Shown piece by piece: positions 1 through 8,333 of a DNA stretch of 43,585 nucleotides (its first letter is position 1; each line of letters opens with the position of its first letter). Origin of the DNA: Oscillospiraceae bacterium (GTDB lineage Bacteria > Bacillota_A > Clostridia > Oscillospirales > Oscillospiraceae); assembly GCA_017627975.1 (NCBI GenBank), contig JAGAFT010000019.1:1-43585 (forward strand), given 5' to 3'. Below the pieces are notes generated by a model that ran no database searches, was not told the origin of the DNA, and saw only the letters and a list, made by a program, of their open reading frames with translations. Both the position numbers and the translations under genes were made by a program.

Positions 1-3000
1 ATATAAAGCTTCTGAGCCTGCGCAGCACCAGCGGGGCGGCCAGGCAGAGCGGATGAGGAAGCCGGCCCCGCAGCCAAAGTTTCGGAGGGCTGCATCCTAC
101 CGGTGGTGTTCAGGTCAGAAAGAGGACGGATGGAGTCGACCATGATCTGGGCCTCCTTCTCGTCCCGGACGGAGATCTTTCCGCGGACAAGGACGGCCTG
201 GTTGTCGACGATGTAGGCGCCGCAGAGATCCAGGGCCTTCTGAAAGACGATCAGCTCCATGGTGCCGCTGTCATCCTCGAGCTGGACATAGCACATGAGA
301 GAATTGTTCTTGGTGGTGCGGGTCCGGTGGGAATCAATGACGCCGGCAACCACGACAGGCTGGTTATCAGAAAAGCGCTGCGGACCTTCCTCGGAGGAAA
401 AGTCGTTCATGATGGCGCCGATGGGAACGGCGCCGGTCCGGCGGACCGCGTCACGGTACTCGTCCATGGGATGCCCGCTCAGATAGAGGCCGGTCATCTC
501 CTTTTCCATCGCCATGCGTTCACGGGGGCTGTATTCCTGGACATCCGGGATCGGAAGACTGTCCTGCTTTGAACCGGACTGCGACTCGTCCTCTTCCCAG
601 GAGCCGAACAGATCCATCTGTCCGGAGATGTTGTCCCGGGTCTCCCGGCTGATGCTGTCGATCATGCTGCCGGCGACCGAGACCAGGGCCTTGCGTTTAT
701 AGCCGAAGGAGTCGAAGCCCCCGGCGCGGATCAGGTTTTCGACGGCGCGGCGGTTAAAATCCTTGCCGTTCATACGGCGGAGAAAGTCTTCAAAACTGCG
801 GAAGGGACCGCTCACCCGACGCTCCGCCTCCAGCTGGGCGACAGCGCTGCGGCCGATGCCCTTGATGGCGGCGAGACCGAAGCGAATGTTCCCGCCGGAT
901 ACGGAGAAGCCGGACTGGGATTCATTTACATCGGGCGGCAGCAGGGAAAGACCGAGTTCGCGGCATTCGGCGGTATACTCGGAAATCTTCTGACCGTTGT
1001 CAAGAACAGAGGAGAGCAGCGCGGCCATATACTCGCCGGGATAGTGCTTCTTCATATACGCGGTGCGGTAGGCCACAATGGCATAGCACACGGCGTGGGC
1101 TTTGTTGAAGGCGTAGCTGGCAAAATCCAGGATCTCGTCATAGATGCTGTTTGCCACCGCCTCGGGGACCCCGTTTGCCACCGCGCCGGCAATTCCGCGC
1201 TTCGGATCACCGTGGACGAAGGCGACGCGCTCGGCATCGATGACGGCGTGCTTTTTCTTGCTCATGGCACGTCGGATCATATCGGCCTGACCGAGGGAGA
1301 AGCCGGCCAGCTGACGGAAAATCTCGATGACCTGTTCCTGGTAGACGATGCAGCCGTAGGTGACTTCAAGAATCGGACGGAGCAGAGGGTGCTTATAGGT
1401 GACATGTTCGGGGTGCTGGGAGCATTCGATGAAGCGCGGGATGCTGTCCATGGGACCCGGACGGTAAAGGGCGACAATGGCGGTGATGTCCTCAATGCTC
1501 TTCGGACGCAGCTGGACACAGACGCCGGTCATGCCGGCGCTTTCCATCTGGAAAACACCCATGGTCTGTCCGGCGGAAAGCATCTCGAAAACCGTGGGGT
1601 CGTCCTCCGGCACGTCCTCTACCCGGAAGCCGGGTTCCTTCTGGCGGACCAGGCGGGCGGCGTCCTCCAGAACGGTGAGGTTTCGCAGACCGAGAAAGTC
1701 CATCTTCAGCAGGCCCAGTTCCTCCAGGGTGGTCATCTGGTACTGGCACACCACGGACTCGTCGTTCTTTGCCAGGGGAACGTAGTCTTTTACGGGACGC
1801 TCGGTAATCACGACACCGGCGGCGTGGGTCGAGGCATGCCGGGGCATGCCTTCCAGCGCCCGGGCCACGTCGATGAGGGTACGGAGCTTCTCGTTGGAGT
1901 CGTAGAATTCTTTCAGGGGCCTGGAGAGCTTCAGCGCCTCATCCAGGGTCATGTTGAGGGCGGTGGGGACCTGTTTGGCGACGGCGTCGGTCTCGGCGTA
2001 GCTGATGTTCAGGACACGGCCCACATCGCGGATCGCCGCGCGGGCGGCCATGGTGCCGAAGGTGACGATCTGGGCGACGTGGTCCTCGCCGTAGAAGCGG
2101 TTGACGTAGTCGATGACCTCGCCGCGGCGGTTGACACAGAAGTCGACGTCGATATCCGGCATGGAGACGCGCTCCGGATTCAGGAAACGCTCAAAGAACA
2201 GAGAATACTTGATAGGGTCGACATCGGTGATGTAGAGACAGTAGGAGACCACGCTGCCGGCGGCGCTGCCGCGGCCGGGACCGACGGGGATGCCGTTGCG
2301 CTTGGCATAGCCGATGAAGTCCGAGACAATGAGAAAATAATCCACAAACCCCATCTTCTCGATGATGCCGAGCTCATAATCCAGCTGGGCGTGGACTTCC
2401 GGACGGTCGGGATAGCGGACGGCAAAGCCGCGCTCACAGAGCTTGCGCAGGTAGGCGGCGCTGTCGGTCTCGCCCTCCGGCAGGCGGAAACGGGGCAGGT
2501 GGTAGTGGCCGAATTCGAAATCGTAATGGCAGCGGTCGGCGATGAGGTTTGTATTGTCCGCGGCCTCGGCAAGACCAGGGAAAAGACTGCGCATCTCCGC
2601 TTCGCTCTTCAGGTAGAATTCCTGGGTCTCGAAGCGCATGCGGTTGGGCTCGTCGACGGTTTTTCCGGTCTGGATGCACATGAGCACGTCCTGATAATAG
2701 GCATCGGACTTCTCAAGATAATGGGCGTCGTTGGTCATGACGAGAGGGATGCCGGTCTCCCGGCTGAGGGCGACGAGACCCTCGGTGACGCGCTGTTCCT
2801 CGGGGATGCCGTGGTTCTGGATCTCAAGAAAGAAGTCCTCGCCGAAGAGCTCCCGCAGCTTCAGAGCGCGGTCTCTGGCCCGGGCGGTATTCCCGTTTAA
2901 AATGGCCTGGGGAATTTCCCCGGCGAGACAGCCGGAGAGACAGATGAGGCCCTCTGCGTGGGCGCTGAGCAGTTCCCAGTCGATGCGCGGCTTTACATAG

Positions 3001-3338
3001 AAGCCCTCGGTGAAGCCGGCGCTGACCAGAGCGCAGAGGTTCCGGTAGCCGGTCTCATCCTTGCAGAGCAGGATCAGGTGGGAATAGTTGCTGTCAAGAC
3101 CGTGCTCCTTCTGAAAGCGGGTGCGCGGCGCCACATAGACCTCACAGCCGATGATGGGGTGAATGCCCTCCTTCAGGCAGGCGCGATAAAACGCCACGGC
3201 GCCGTACATGACGCCATGGTCGGTGATGGCTATGGAACTCTGGCCGAGGGACTTGGCTTTCTGGGCAATGCGGTCGATGCGGCAGAAGCCGTCCAGCAGC
3301 GAGTATTCGGTATGGACATGAAGGTGGACAAAGCTCAT
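1..3338 (-). CDS. dnaE: DNA polymerase III alpha subunit DnaE (C-terminus beyond the left edge)
   Basis: Replicative DNA polymerase alpha subunit. The frame is open from the ATG at 3338 to position 1, giving about 1112 residues; family members have about 1150, so only the last tens of residues are missing. The N-terminus begins SFVHLHVHTEYSLLDG, the PHP domain, followed by AITDHG. The polymerase metal-binding motif PDIDVDFC is at 2159-2136. A C-terminal OB-fold region reads KISVRDEKEAQIMVDSIRPL near 220-150. The start codon overlaps the whiA stop codon as ATGA (3338-3335), so translation is probably coupled to whiA. It is the last visible gene of the hprK operon. DnaE rather than PolC is indicated by the N-terminal PHP domain and no visible exonuclease domain. 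Confidence 0.96.
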   Translation of the reverse strand, partial: MSFVHLHVHTEYSLLDGFCRIDRIAQKAKSLGQSSIAITDHGVMYGAVAFYRACLKEGIHPIIGCEVYVAPRTRFQKEHGLDSNYSHLILLCKDETGYRNLCALVSAGFTEGFYVKPRIDWELLSAHAEGLICLSGCLAGEIPQAILNGNTARARDRALKLRELFGEDFFLEIQNHGIPEEQRVTEGLVALSRETGIPLVMTNDAHYLEKSDAYYQDVLMCIQTGKTVDEPNRMRFETQEFYLKSEAEMRSLFPGLAEAADNTNLIADRCHYDFEFGHYHLPRFRLPEGETDSAAYLRKLCERGFAVRYPDRPEVHAQLDYELGIIEKMGFVDYFLIVSDFIGYAKRNGIPVGPGRGSAAGSVVSYCLYITDVDPIKYSLFFERFLNPERVSMPDIDVDFCVNRRGEVIDYVNRFYGEDHVAQIVTFGTMAARAAIRDVGRVLNISYAETDAVAKQVPTALNMTLDEALKLSRPLKEFYDSNEKLRTLIDVARALEGMPRHASTHAAGVVITERPVKDYVPLAKNDESVVCQYQMTTLEELGLLKMDFLGLRNLTVLEDAARLVRQKEPGFRVEDVPEDDPTVFEMLSAGQTMGVFQMESAGMTGVCVQLRPKSIEDITAIVALYRPGPMDSIPRFIECSQHPEHVTYKHPLLRPILEVTYGCIVYQEQVIEIFRQLAGFSLGQADMIRRAMSKKKHAVIDAERVAFVHGDPKRGIAGAVANGVPEAVANSIYDEILDFASYAFNKAHAVCYAIVAYRTAYMKKHYPGEYMAALLSSVLDNGQKISEYTAECRELGLSLLPPDVNESQSGFSVSGGNIRFGLAAIKGIGRSAVAQLEAERRVSGPFRSFEDFLRRMNGKDFNRRAVENLIRAGGFDSFGYKRKALVSVAGSMIDSISRETRDNISGQMDLFGSWEEDESQSGSKQDSLPIPDVQEYSPRERMAMEKEMTGLYLSGHPMDEYRDAVRRTGAVPIGAIMNDFSSEEGPQRFSDNQPVVVAGVIDSHRTRTTKNNSLMCYVQLEDDSGTMELIVFQKALDLCGAYIVDNQAVLVRGKISVRDEKEAQIMVDSIRPLSDLNTTGRMQPSETLAAGPASSSALPGRPAGAAQAQKLY

Positions 3339-4240
3339 GGCTGCTCCTCTCCGGCGAGAAGGATGATTTTGTTCAGACGGTGGGACAGACAGCTCTTGGT
3401 GACAGGGGGATTGGAGAGCAGGGCGAGATCGGCGAGGCTGGCCTCGGGGTTTGCCAGACGCAGAAGCGCCGCGTCGCGCAATGCCTCGGGCAGCCCGTCC
3501 AGCCCGTCACGCTTGATGAGACGGCGGATGGCCTCGTTCTGGCGCATGGCGGCGGAAACGGTCTTGTCGGCGTTGGCAGAGTCACAGTTGATCTGCCGGG
3601 TGACGGTGTTGCGCATCTCCTTGTCGACTTTGGCGGTCAGAATGTTCATGGCCGCCACATGGGCGCCGATGCGGGCGAGAAAGTCGGAAATCTGATCCGC
3701 CTTTTTGAAGTAGAGCAGGGAATGCGCGCCGCGCTCGGCCTCCTTCGGCTCCAGGTCCATCTCCAGCAGCATCGCGCGAAGCTCGCGGCTGACGCTGTGG
3801 TGACTGGTGGCGAGCTCGAGATGAAAACGCTTTTCGGGATCGGTCACGCTGCCTCCGGCCAGAAAGGCCCCCTTGACAAAGGCTTCGCTGCAGCCGGGAT
3901 CTTCGAGAATGCCGAGATTGATGTGATGGGAGATGGGGCCGCCGGCGTCGCCGCCGAAGCTCTCGAGAATGTGGGTGATTTTTTCGGGATCGAGGATGCA
4001 GAAGCTGCGCTTGCCCAGGGCGTCCTCCGGAGGGAGCTGGTCAAAGCCGAAGGCAAAGGCTTTCTTGAACAGCCGCGGAAGGCGCTCGGCAAAGGGCGCG
4101 GAGGCGGTAATAATCCGAATCTCGGAGGTGCGGAAGGTGTTGCAGTAGAGCAGGACGCCGTAGCATTCGGCGAGTGCCAGACTGCGCTTGTCAAGGCGGC
4201 TGTCACAGAGCTCTGCCTTGGTTTCGGAGGAAAAGGACAT
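3335..4240 (-). CDS. whiA: WhiA family DNA-binding protein
   Basis: A 301-residue protein matching WhiA, a conserved Gram-positive DNA-binding protein with an N-terminal LAGLIDADG homing-endonuclease-like fold and a C-terminal helix-turn-helix. The N-terminus MSFSSETKAELC and the C-terminal LADLALLSNPPVTKSCLSHR are typical, the latter being the helix-turn-helix recognition part. In actinomycetes WhiA controls sporulation genes; in Firmicutes it affects division and chromosome segregation, so sporulation should not be inferred from it. It starts 10 bases after the rapZ stop and its own stop overlaps the dnaE start (ATGA). The usual rapZ-yvcK-whiA order lacks yvcK here. Confidence 0.95.
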   Translation of the reverse strand: MSFSSETKAELCDSRLDKRSLALAECYGVLLYCNTFRTSEIRIITASAPFAERLPRLFKKAFAFGFDQLPPEDALGKRSFCILDPEKITHILESFGGDAGGPISHHINLGILEDPGCSEAFVKGAFLAGGSVTDPEKRFHLELATSHHSVSRELRAMLLEMDLEPKEAERGAHSLLYFKKADQISDFLARIGAHVAAMNILTAKVDKEMRNTVTRQINCDSANADKTVSAAMRQNEAIRRLIKRDGLDGLPEALRDAALLRLANPEASLADLALLSNPPVTKSCLSHRLNKIILLAGEEQP

Positions 4241-4250
4241 GGCGGGCTCC

Positions 4251-5108
4251 TTACTTGTCGATATCCCGGTTGATGTTGACAGAGCTCACATTGTTGGCGA
4301 CCAGGTGCTTGTGCAGCGCCGAAGCGAGGGCGACGCTGCGGTGACGGCCGCCGGTGCAGCCGATGGCAATGGTGAGGGTGAGCTTGCCCTCTTCAATATA
4401 GTAGGGGAGAAGGAAGGAGATCATGTCCTCAAGCTTCTCCAGAAAGCTGCGGGTCTGGGGGTGGGAAAAGACAAACTCCGCCACGGGACGGTCAAGACCG
4501 GAGAGCGGACGAAGCTCGTCCACATAGAAGGGGTTGGGGAGAAAACGGGCGTCAAAAACCAGATCCGCATCCAGCGGGATCCCGTGCTTGAAGCCGAAGG
4601 ACATCACGGTGACGTCAAGACCGCGCTTGCGGCCCTCTTCGGCGAAAAGAGAGAAGAGGCGGTTCTGCAAAACGCCGAGGGTCATGGAAGAGCTGTTTAC
4701 CACATAGTCCGCGCTGCGCTTGATGGGCGCGAGGAGTTCTTCTTCCTTGTGGACCGCTTCTTCGGTGCTCATGCCCTTTTCCGCCAGGGGATGGGGACGG
4801 CGGGATTCCTTGTAGCGCCGGACGAGGGTCGGCACGTCCGCGTCCATGTAGAGGATGCGCACGTCGCAGTCCATTTTGCGCAGTTCCTCGATGGTGTTCG
4901 GCAGTTCGCCGAAGCCCTCCCGGTCCCGGATGTCGGTGACCAGGGCGACCTTCTCATATCGGCCGCGGGTGTCCAGACAGAGCTCGGCAAAGCGCGTCAT
5001 CAGGGCGACGGGCAGATTGTCGACGCAGTAATAATCCAGATCCTCCAGTACGTCCGCGGCACGGGTCTTGCCCGCACCGGAGAGACCGGTGATGATAAGA
5101 AATTCCAT
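4251..5108 (-). CDS. rapZ: RNase adapter / nucleotide-binding protein RapZ (YvcJ)
   Basis: A 285-residue P-loop protein. The Walker A motif GLSGAGKT is at residues 8-15, followed by the family's DYYCVDNLPVAL segment. The C-terminal half contains FGFKHGIPLDADLVFDARFLPNPF and ends with IGCTGGRHRSV, both diagnostic of RapZ/YvcJ. In enterobacteria RapZ senses glucosamine-6-phosphate and guides RNase E to GlmZ; in Bacillus YvcJ hydrolyses GTP and has a less defined role, so the exact function here is unknown. The gene lies 9 bases after murB and 10 before whiA, in the conserved hprK-murB-rapZ-whiA order. Confidence 0.95.
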   Translation of the reverse strand: MEFLIITGLSGAGKTRAADVLEDLDYYCVDNLPVALMTRFAELCLDTRGRYEKVALVTDIRDREGFGELPNTIEELRKMDCDVRILYMDADVPTLVRRYKESRRPHPLAEKGMSTEEAVHKEEELLAPIKRSADYVVNSSSMTLGVLQNRLFSLFAEEGRKRGLDVTVMSFGFKHGIPLDADLVFDARFLPNPFYVDELRPLSGLDRPVAEFVFSHPQTRSFLEKLEDMISFLLPYYIEEGKLTLTIAIGCTGGRHRSVALASALHKHLVANNVSSVNINRDIDK

Positions 5109-5117
5109 CAGACGCTC

Positions 5118-6116
5118 CTATTCCCGGGCAGGCTCCGATCCGGCGGAAATGCGGTTGCGGGAGACCTGCGGTCCGTTGTCCTCCAGACGGTAGTCCGGGG
5201 GAAGAATCATGATTTCGGGTTCGAGAAAGACACCGCTTTGGCGATACACGGTGTTGCGCACATGCATCATCAGATCGTAGACATCGTGAGAAGTTGCGTC
5301 GCCGCGGTTGACAACAAATCCGGCATGCTTTTCCGAGACCTGGGCCCCGCCGACGGTATAGCCCTTCAGGCCGGCTTCCTCGATGAGGGCGGCGGCATAG
5401 TGGCCCTCCGGACGGCGGAAGGCACTGCCTGCGGAGGGGAGATCCAGCGGCTGCTTGGAGCGGCGCTTCTCGCCAAGTTCCTGCATGCGGGCCGAGATGG
5501 CCTGGGGATCGTCCTGGGCCAGGTGAAGCACGGCGCTGAGAACAATGCAGCCCGGGGTTTTCTGAAAATAGCTCTGGCGGTAGCCGAAGGCGCAGTCGGC
5601 GTTCGGCAGCTCGTAGAGACTCTGGTCGGGAATATAGAGGAAGACGACGCTCTCGACGACATCCTTGAGCTCACCGCCGTAGGCGCCGGCGTTCATGATG
5701 CAGCCGCCGCCCAGCGTTCCGGGGATGCCCCCGGCAAATTCGAGACCCGTCAGCCCGTTTTCCTGGGCGAAGGCGGCCAGACGCGCGAGAGACACACCCG
5801 CTTCAGCATAGACGGAGCCGTCCGGCAGCAGGAAGAGCTTCTGGAGCTTTTCTGTGTTGATGATAAACAGATCGTTCAGCCCCTCGTCGGGGAAAAGAAT
5901 ATTGGTTCCGTTGCCCAGAATGAACGGGGCGATGTGATGCTGCTTGAGAATGTCACAGAGTTTCGTGAGGCTGGTAACGTCCGAAGGGGCGGCAAGTGCA
6001 CGGACCGGTCCGCCGATGCGGAAGGAGGAGTGGGCCTTCATAGGCTCGTTCTCCAGCAGTTTCATGCCCGGAAACTGTTCTTTGACAGCCAGGATGGCTT
6101 GTTCGAGGTTTTCCAT
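5118..6116 (-). CDS. murB: UDP-N-acetylenolpyruvoylglucosamine reductase MurB
   Basis: A 332-residue FAD-dependent cytoplasmic reductase making UDP-N-acetylmuramate, the second committed step of peptidoglycan precursor synthesis. Visible family motifs are HSSFRIGGPV near the N-terminus, the FAD-binding GNGTNILF and EFAGGIPGTLGGGCIMNAGAYGGELKD, then GSAFRRPEG carrying the catalytic serine, and the C-terminal glutamate in FLEPEIM. It starts 33 bases after the hprK stop and ends 9 bases before rapZ, so it belongs to the same operon. The C-terminal tail after PPDYRLED is slightly longer than usual and unremarkable. Confidence 0.96.
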   Translation of the reverse strand: MENLEQAILAVKEQFPGMKLLENEPMKAHSSFRIGGPVRALAAPSDVTSLTKLCDILKQHHIAPFILGNGTNILFPDEGLNDLFIINTEKLQKLFLLPDGSVYAEAGVSLARLAAFAQENGLTGLEFAGGIPGTLGGGCIMNAGAYGGELKDVVESVVFLYIPDQSLYELPNADCAFGYRQSYFQKTPGCIVLSAVLHLAQDDPQAISARMQELGEKRRSKQPLDLPSAGSAFRRPEGHYAAALIEEAGLKGYTVGGAQVSEKHAGFVVNRGDATSHDVYDLMMHVRNTVYRQSGVFLEPEIMILPPDYRLEDNGPQVSRNRISAGSEPARE

Positions 6117-6149
6117 TTACTCTCCTTAGAAGGCGTATTGAAATGCAGA

Positions 6150-7088
6150 TCAGAATGCACCGTTGTCAATGGCAAAATCATGGGCGGCGGTCAGCATCTC
6201 CGCAGCGTTGTAGCCCATTTTTTTCTGGCGGTTGTTCATGGCGGCGAGCTCCAGAATGACAGCGAGATTTCGCCCGGGAGTGACAGGGATCGTGACCCGG
6301 GGAAGCTTGACCCCGAGAATCTCTTCCGTTTCGCTCTCGAGCCCGAGACGGTCATAGGCCTTTCCGTCTACCCAGTGCTCCATGCGTACCACGAGGTCAA
6401 TGCCGGTGTGGGGGAGCACTGCGCCGACACCGTAAATATGCCGGACATTGATAACCCCGATGCCGCGCAGTTCCATATAGTAGCGGATGATCTCCGGTGC
6501 GGAGCCGATCAGCATGTTTTCGCCGATGAGCTTGATTTCCACCGCGTCGTCGGCAACCAGACGGTGGCCGCGCTTGATGAGCTCAAGGGCGGTCTCGCTC
6601 TTGCCGATGCCGCTGTCCCCCATCAGAAGGACGCCCTCGCCGTAGATGTCGACCAGAACACCGTGGGTTGTGAGTCGCGGGGCGAGATAGTCATGGAGCA
6701 GGAAGATCACTCTGGCCTGGAAATCGGAAGTGTCCGAAGGCGTGTAGAAAACATTGCGGTCATATTTTTCCGCCATCTCGAGGCATTCCGGGAAAGGTTC
6801 ACACTTGTGGCAGATAACGAGCGCAGCGATATCGTAGGCCATGAAGCGGTCAAAGGCCACCAGCCGCTCCTCATGACTGAGGGTGTTGAGATAGGTCGAT
6901 TCGACCATGCCGATCGCCTGCATGCGCTTGGGGTCAAAGTAGTCGTAGAATCCGGTCAGCTGCATCGCAGGCCGGTTGACATCGGCCATGGTCAGAACAG
7001 CGGTTTCGTAGTCTTTGGAGAGATGGAGCGGCTGAAGATTCATATCCTTTACAACGGTTTTCAGAGGGATGGTATACTTGCTCGGCAT
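6150..7088 (-). CDS. hprK: HPr kinase/phosphorylase
   Basis: A 312-residue protein that phosphorylates and dephosphorylates Ser46 of HPr, the central switch of Firmicute carbon catabolite control. The Walker A motif GDSGIGKSE and the HprK signature ELRGIGVINVRHIYG are both present. The ATG at 7088 is chosen over an in-frame ATG seven codons upstream because AGGAGG at 7101-7096 sits seven bases before it and the protein then begins MPSKYTIPL. It is the first gene of the minus-strand operon, transcribed from the promoter at 7161-7133. Linkage to murB, rapZ and whiA ties carbon status to envelope genes. Confidence 0.96.
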   Translation of the reverse strand: MPSKYTIPLKTVVKDMNLQPLHLSKDYETAVLTMADVNRPAMQLTGFYDYFDPKRMQAIGMVESTYLNTLSHEERLVAFDRFMAYDIAALVICHKCEPFPECLEMAEKYDRNVFYTPSDTSDFQARVIFLLHDYLAPRLTTHGVLVDIYGEGVLLMGDSGIGKSETALELIKRGHRLVADDAVEIKLIGENMLIGSAPEIIRYYMELRGIGVINVRHIYGVGAVLPHTGIDLVVRMEHWVDGKAYDRLGLESETEEILGVKLPRVTIPVTPGRNLAVILELAAMNNRQKKMGYNAAEMLTAAHDFAIDNGAF

Positions 7089-7132
7089 GAGAAAACCTCC
7101 TGTCTGCATGTCATGATTTTGTTATTTTCTCT

Positions 7133-7161
7133 ATTATAGAATTCACCGGAGTATTTGGCAA
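7133..7161 (-). promoter_or_regulatory. Promoter of the hprK operon
   Basis: On the minus strand, TTGCCA (7161-7156) and TATAAT (7138-7133) are separated by exactly 17 bases, about 45 bases before the hprK ATG. This is a near-consensus housekeeping sigma promoter and lies back to back with the rpmB promoter. Confidence 0.85.
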
Positions 7162-7216
7162 GTATAATTTTACACGCACCCGGGCGTAAAAAGTAAAGAA
7201 ATCCGCAAAAAAGAGC

Positions 7217-7245
7217 TTGCTTTTCTGTCTCTGTTCTGCTATTAT
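7217..7245 (+). promoter_or_regulatory. Promoter of rpmB
   Basis: TTGCTT (7217-7222), a 17-base spacer and TATTAT (7240-7245) lie about 45 bases upstream of the rpmB start codon. Confidence 0.8.
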
Positions 7246-7291
7246 ATACAAGCTGTCTTTCAGCTAACACAAGCAAGGAGGTGCTTCAGCT

Positions 7292-7480
7292 ATGGCAAAG
7301 TGCCAGTTCTGTGAAAAGGATGTGGCTTTCGGCATTCAGGTCAGCCACTCTCATAGACGCTCCAACCGTACTTGGAAGCCGAATGTGAAGCGCGTCAAGG
7401 CCATCGTAGACGGAACGCCCAAGCATGTTTACGTCTGCACTCGCTGCCTGCGCAGCGGAAAGGTCACCCGCGCTGTGTAA
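7292..7480 (+). CDS. rpmB: 50S ribosomal protein L28
   Basis: A 62-residue L28 of the large ribosomal subunit. It is the zinc-binding C+ form, with Cys4/Cys7 (MAKCQFC) and Cys49/Cys52 (CTRC). The SHSHRRSNRTWKPN segment is the family core. An AAGGAGG ribosome binding site starts near 7275. It is monocistronic as far as a strong terminator at 7498-7531 shows, in its own short transcription unit between hprK and xpt. The retained zinc cysteines mean it is not the zinc-independent paralogue made under zinc starvation. Confidence 0.97.
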   Translation: MAKCQFCEKDVAFGIQVSHSHRRSNRTWKPNVKRVKAIVDGTPKHVYVCTRCLRSGKVTRAV

Positions 7481-7497
7481 TTGAACATTACCCGATG

Positions 7498-7531
7498 AAG
7501 CCTGTCGTAGTTGATCCGCGACGGGCTTTTT
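7498..7531 (+). terminator. Rho-independent terminator of rpmB
   Basis: AAGCCTGTCG (7498-7507) pairs with CGACGGGCTT (7519-7528), ten pairs with one G-U, followed by a T run, 17 bases after the rpmB stop. Its 3' arm is also the first unit of the repeat described next. Confidence 0.85.
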
Positions 7532-7660
7532 CGGTTTCTGAGGGAAAACAATATCCCCGCCCTCCGGGCGGGGATGAGAAAGCGACGCAGATCCGCGGCG
7601 GACTTTTTCGACTTCCGAGGGAAAATCGCAGATTCACGGCAGACTTTTCGTCATTATCTG
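7513..7660 (+). repeat. Repeat-rich xpt leader
   Basis: Two 36-base units at 7513-7548 and 7590-7625 agree at 31 positions; both run from GATCCGCG through CTTTTTCG to GAGGGAAAA. A third, more diverged unit starts at 7631. Between the first two is a perfect GC-rich hairpin with a ten-pair stem (7553-7562 with 7566-7575) and a three-base loop, without a T tail. No guanine riboswitch core, which precedes xpt in Bacillus, is visible. Function unknown. Confidence 0.7.
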
Positions 7661-7680
7661 ATAAAAACGGAGGGGAACAC

Positions 7681-8253
7681 ATGGAAGCGCTGGAGAAACG
7701 TATTCTGACAGAGGGAGAGATCCGTCCGGGCGGCATCCTGAAGGTGGACGGGTTCCTGAACCACCGGATCGACCCGCAGCTGAGCTATGACATGGCGATG
7801 GAGCTGAAGCGGCTCTATGAGGGGACGGAGATCAACAAGATTCTGACCATCGAAGCGTCGGGCATCGCCATGGCCTGCATGGTGGCCTATGTGTTCGGCT
7901 GCCCGCTGGTATTTGCAAAGAAAAGCAAGTCGAAGAACATCTCCGACGATGTCTGGTCGGTGGAGGTGGAGTCCTTTACCCACGGAAACACGAACACGGT
8001 GGTTGTGTCCAAACAGTATCTCGGACCGGAGGACAAGGTCCTGATCATCGACGACTTCCTGGCCACGGGTGCGGCGCTCAAGGGGCTCAAGGCCCTGGTG
8101 GAACTGGCGGGCGGCACGGTGGCCGGCGCCGGGATCGCCATCGAGAAGGCCTTTCAGGGCGGCGGAGACGAGATGCGCCGGGAGGGCATGCGCGTGGAGT
8201 CCCTGGCGCGGATCGCCAGCATGACCGACGACAGCATCGAATTTGTCCGATAA
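7681..8253 (+). CDS. xpt: Xanthine phosphoribosyltransferase
   Basis: A 190-residue cytoplasmic purine-salvage enzyme converting xanthine and PRPP to XMP, the normal length for Xpt. Family features are the N-terminal ILKVDGFLNHRIDPQL and the PRPP-binding loop VLIIDDFLATGAALKG. The ATG at 7681 is preceded by GGAGGGG; the frame is open further upstream but that part would overlap rpmB. There is no pbuX-type permease next to it, unlike Bacillus. The leader holds repeats rather than a recognisable purine riboswitch, so its regulation is unclear. A strong terminator follows at 8268-8306. Confidence 0.94.
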   Translation: MEALEKRILTEGEIRPGGILKVDGFLNHRIDPQLSYDMAMELKRLYEGTEINKILTIEASGIAMACMVAYVFGCPLVFAKKSKSKNISDDVWSVEVESFTHGNTNTVVVSKQYLGPEDKVLIIDDFLATGAALKGLKALVELAGGTVAGAGIAIEKAFQGGGDEMRREGMRVESLARIASMTDDSIEFVR

Positions 8254-8267
8254 TCCAAAAAAACAGA

Positions 8268-8306
8268 AACTTCCTGCCTCCCTTTCGGGACGGCAGGAAG
8301 TTTTTT
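8268..8306 (+). terminator. Terminator of xpt
   Basis: AACTTCCTGCC (8268-8278) pairs perfectly with GGCAGGAAGTT (8292-8302), followed by T5. An A run upstream of the stem may let it also serve the convergent regulator gene. Confidence 0.9.
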
Positions 8307-8333
8307 CTCTTTTTGGATCTGTTTCGGATGCAG

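Noticed and set aside
1044..2900. A 618-codon open frame on the plus strand
   Set aside because: It lies opposite dnaE, whose motifs (PHP, PDIDVDFC) prove the minus strand is coding.
4188..7139. A 983-codon open frame on the plus strand
   Set aside because: It is the antisense shadow of rapZ, murB and hprK, caused by high GC codon bias; it has no ribosome binding site and no recognisable domain.
7061..7276. A 71-codon minus-strand ORF across the hprK promoter
   Set aside because: It covers two divergent promoters and the hprK ribosome binding site, with no family features.
7532..7680. Guanine riboswitch before xpt
   Set aside because: None of the conserved aptamer core sequences can be found; only repeats and a GC hairpin are present.
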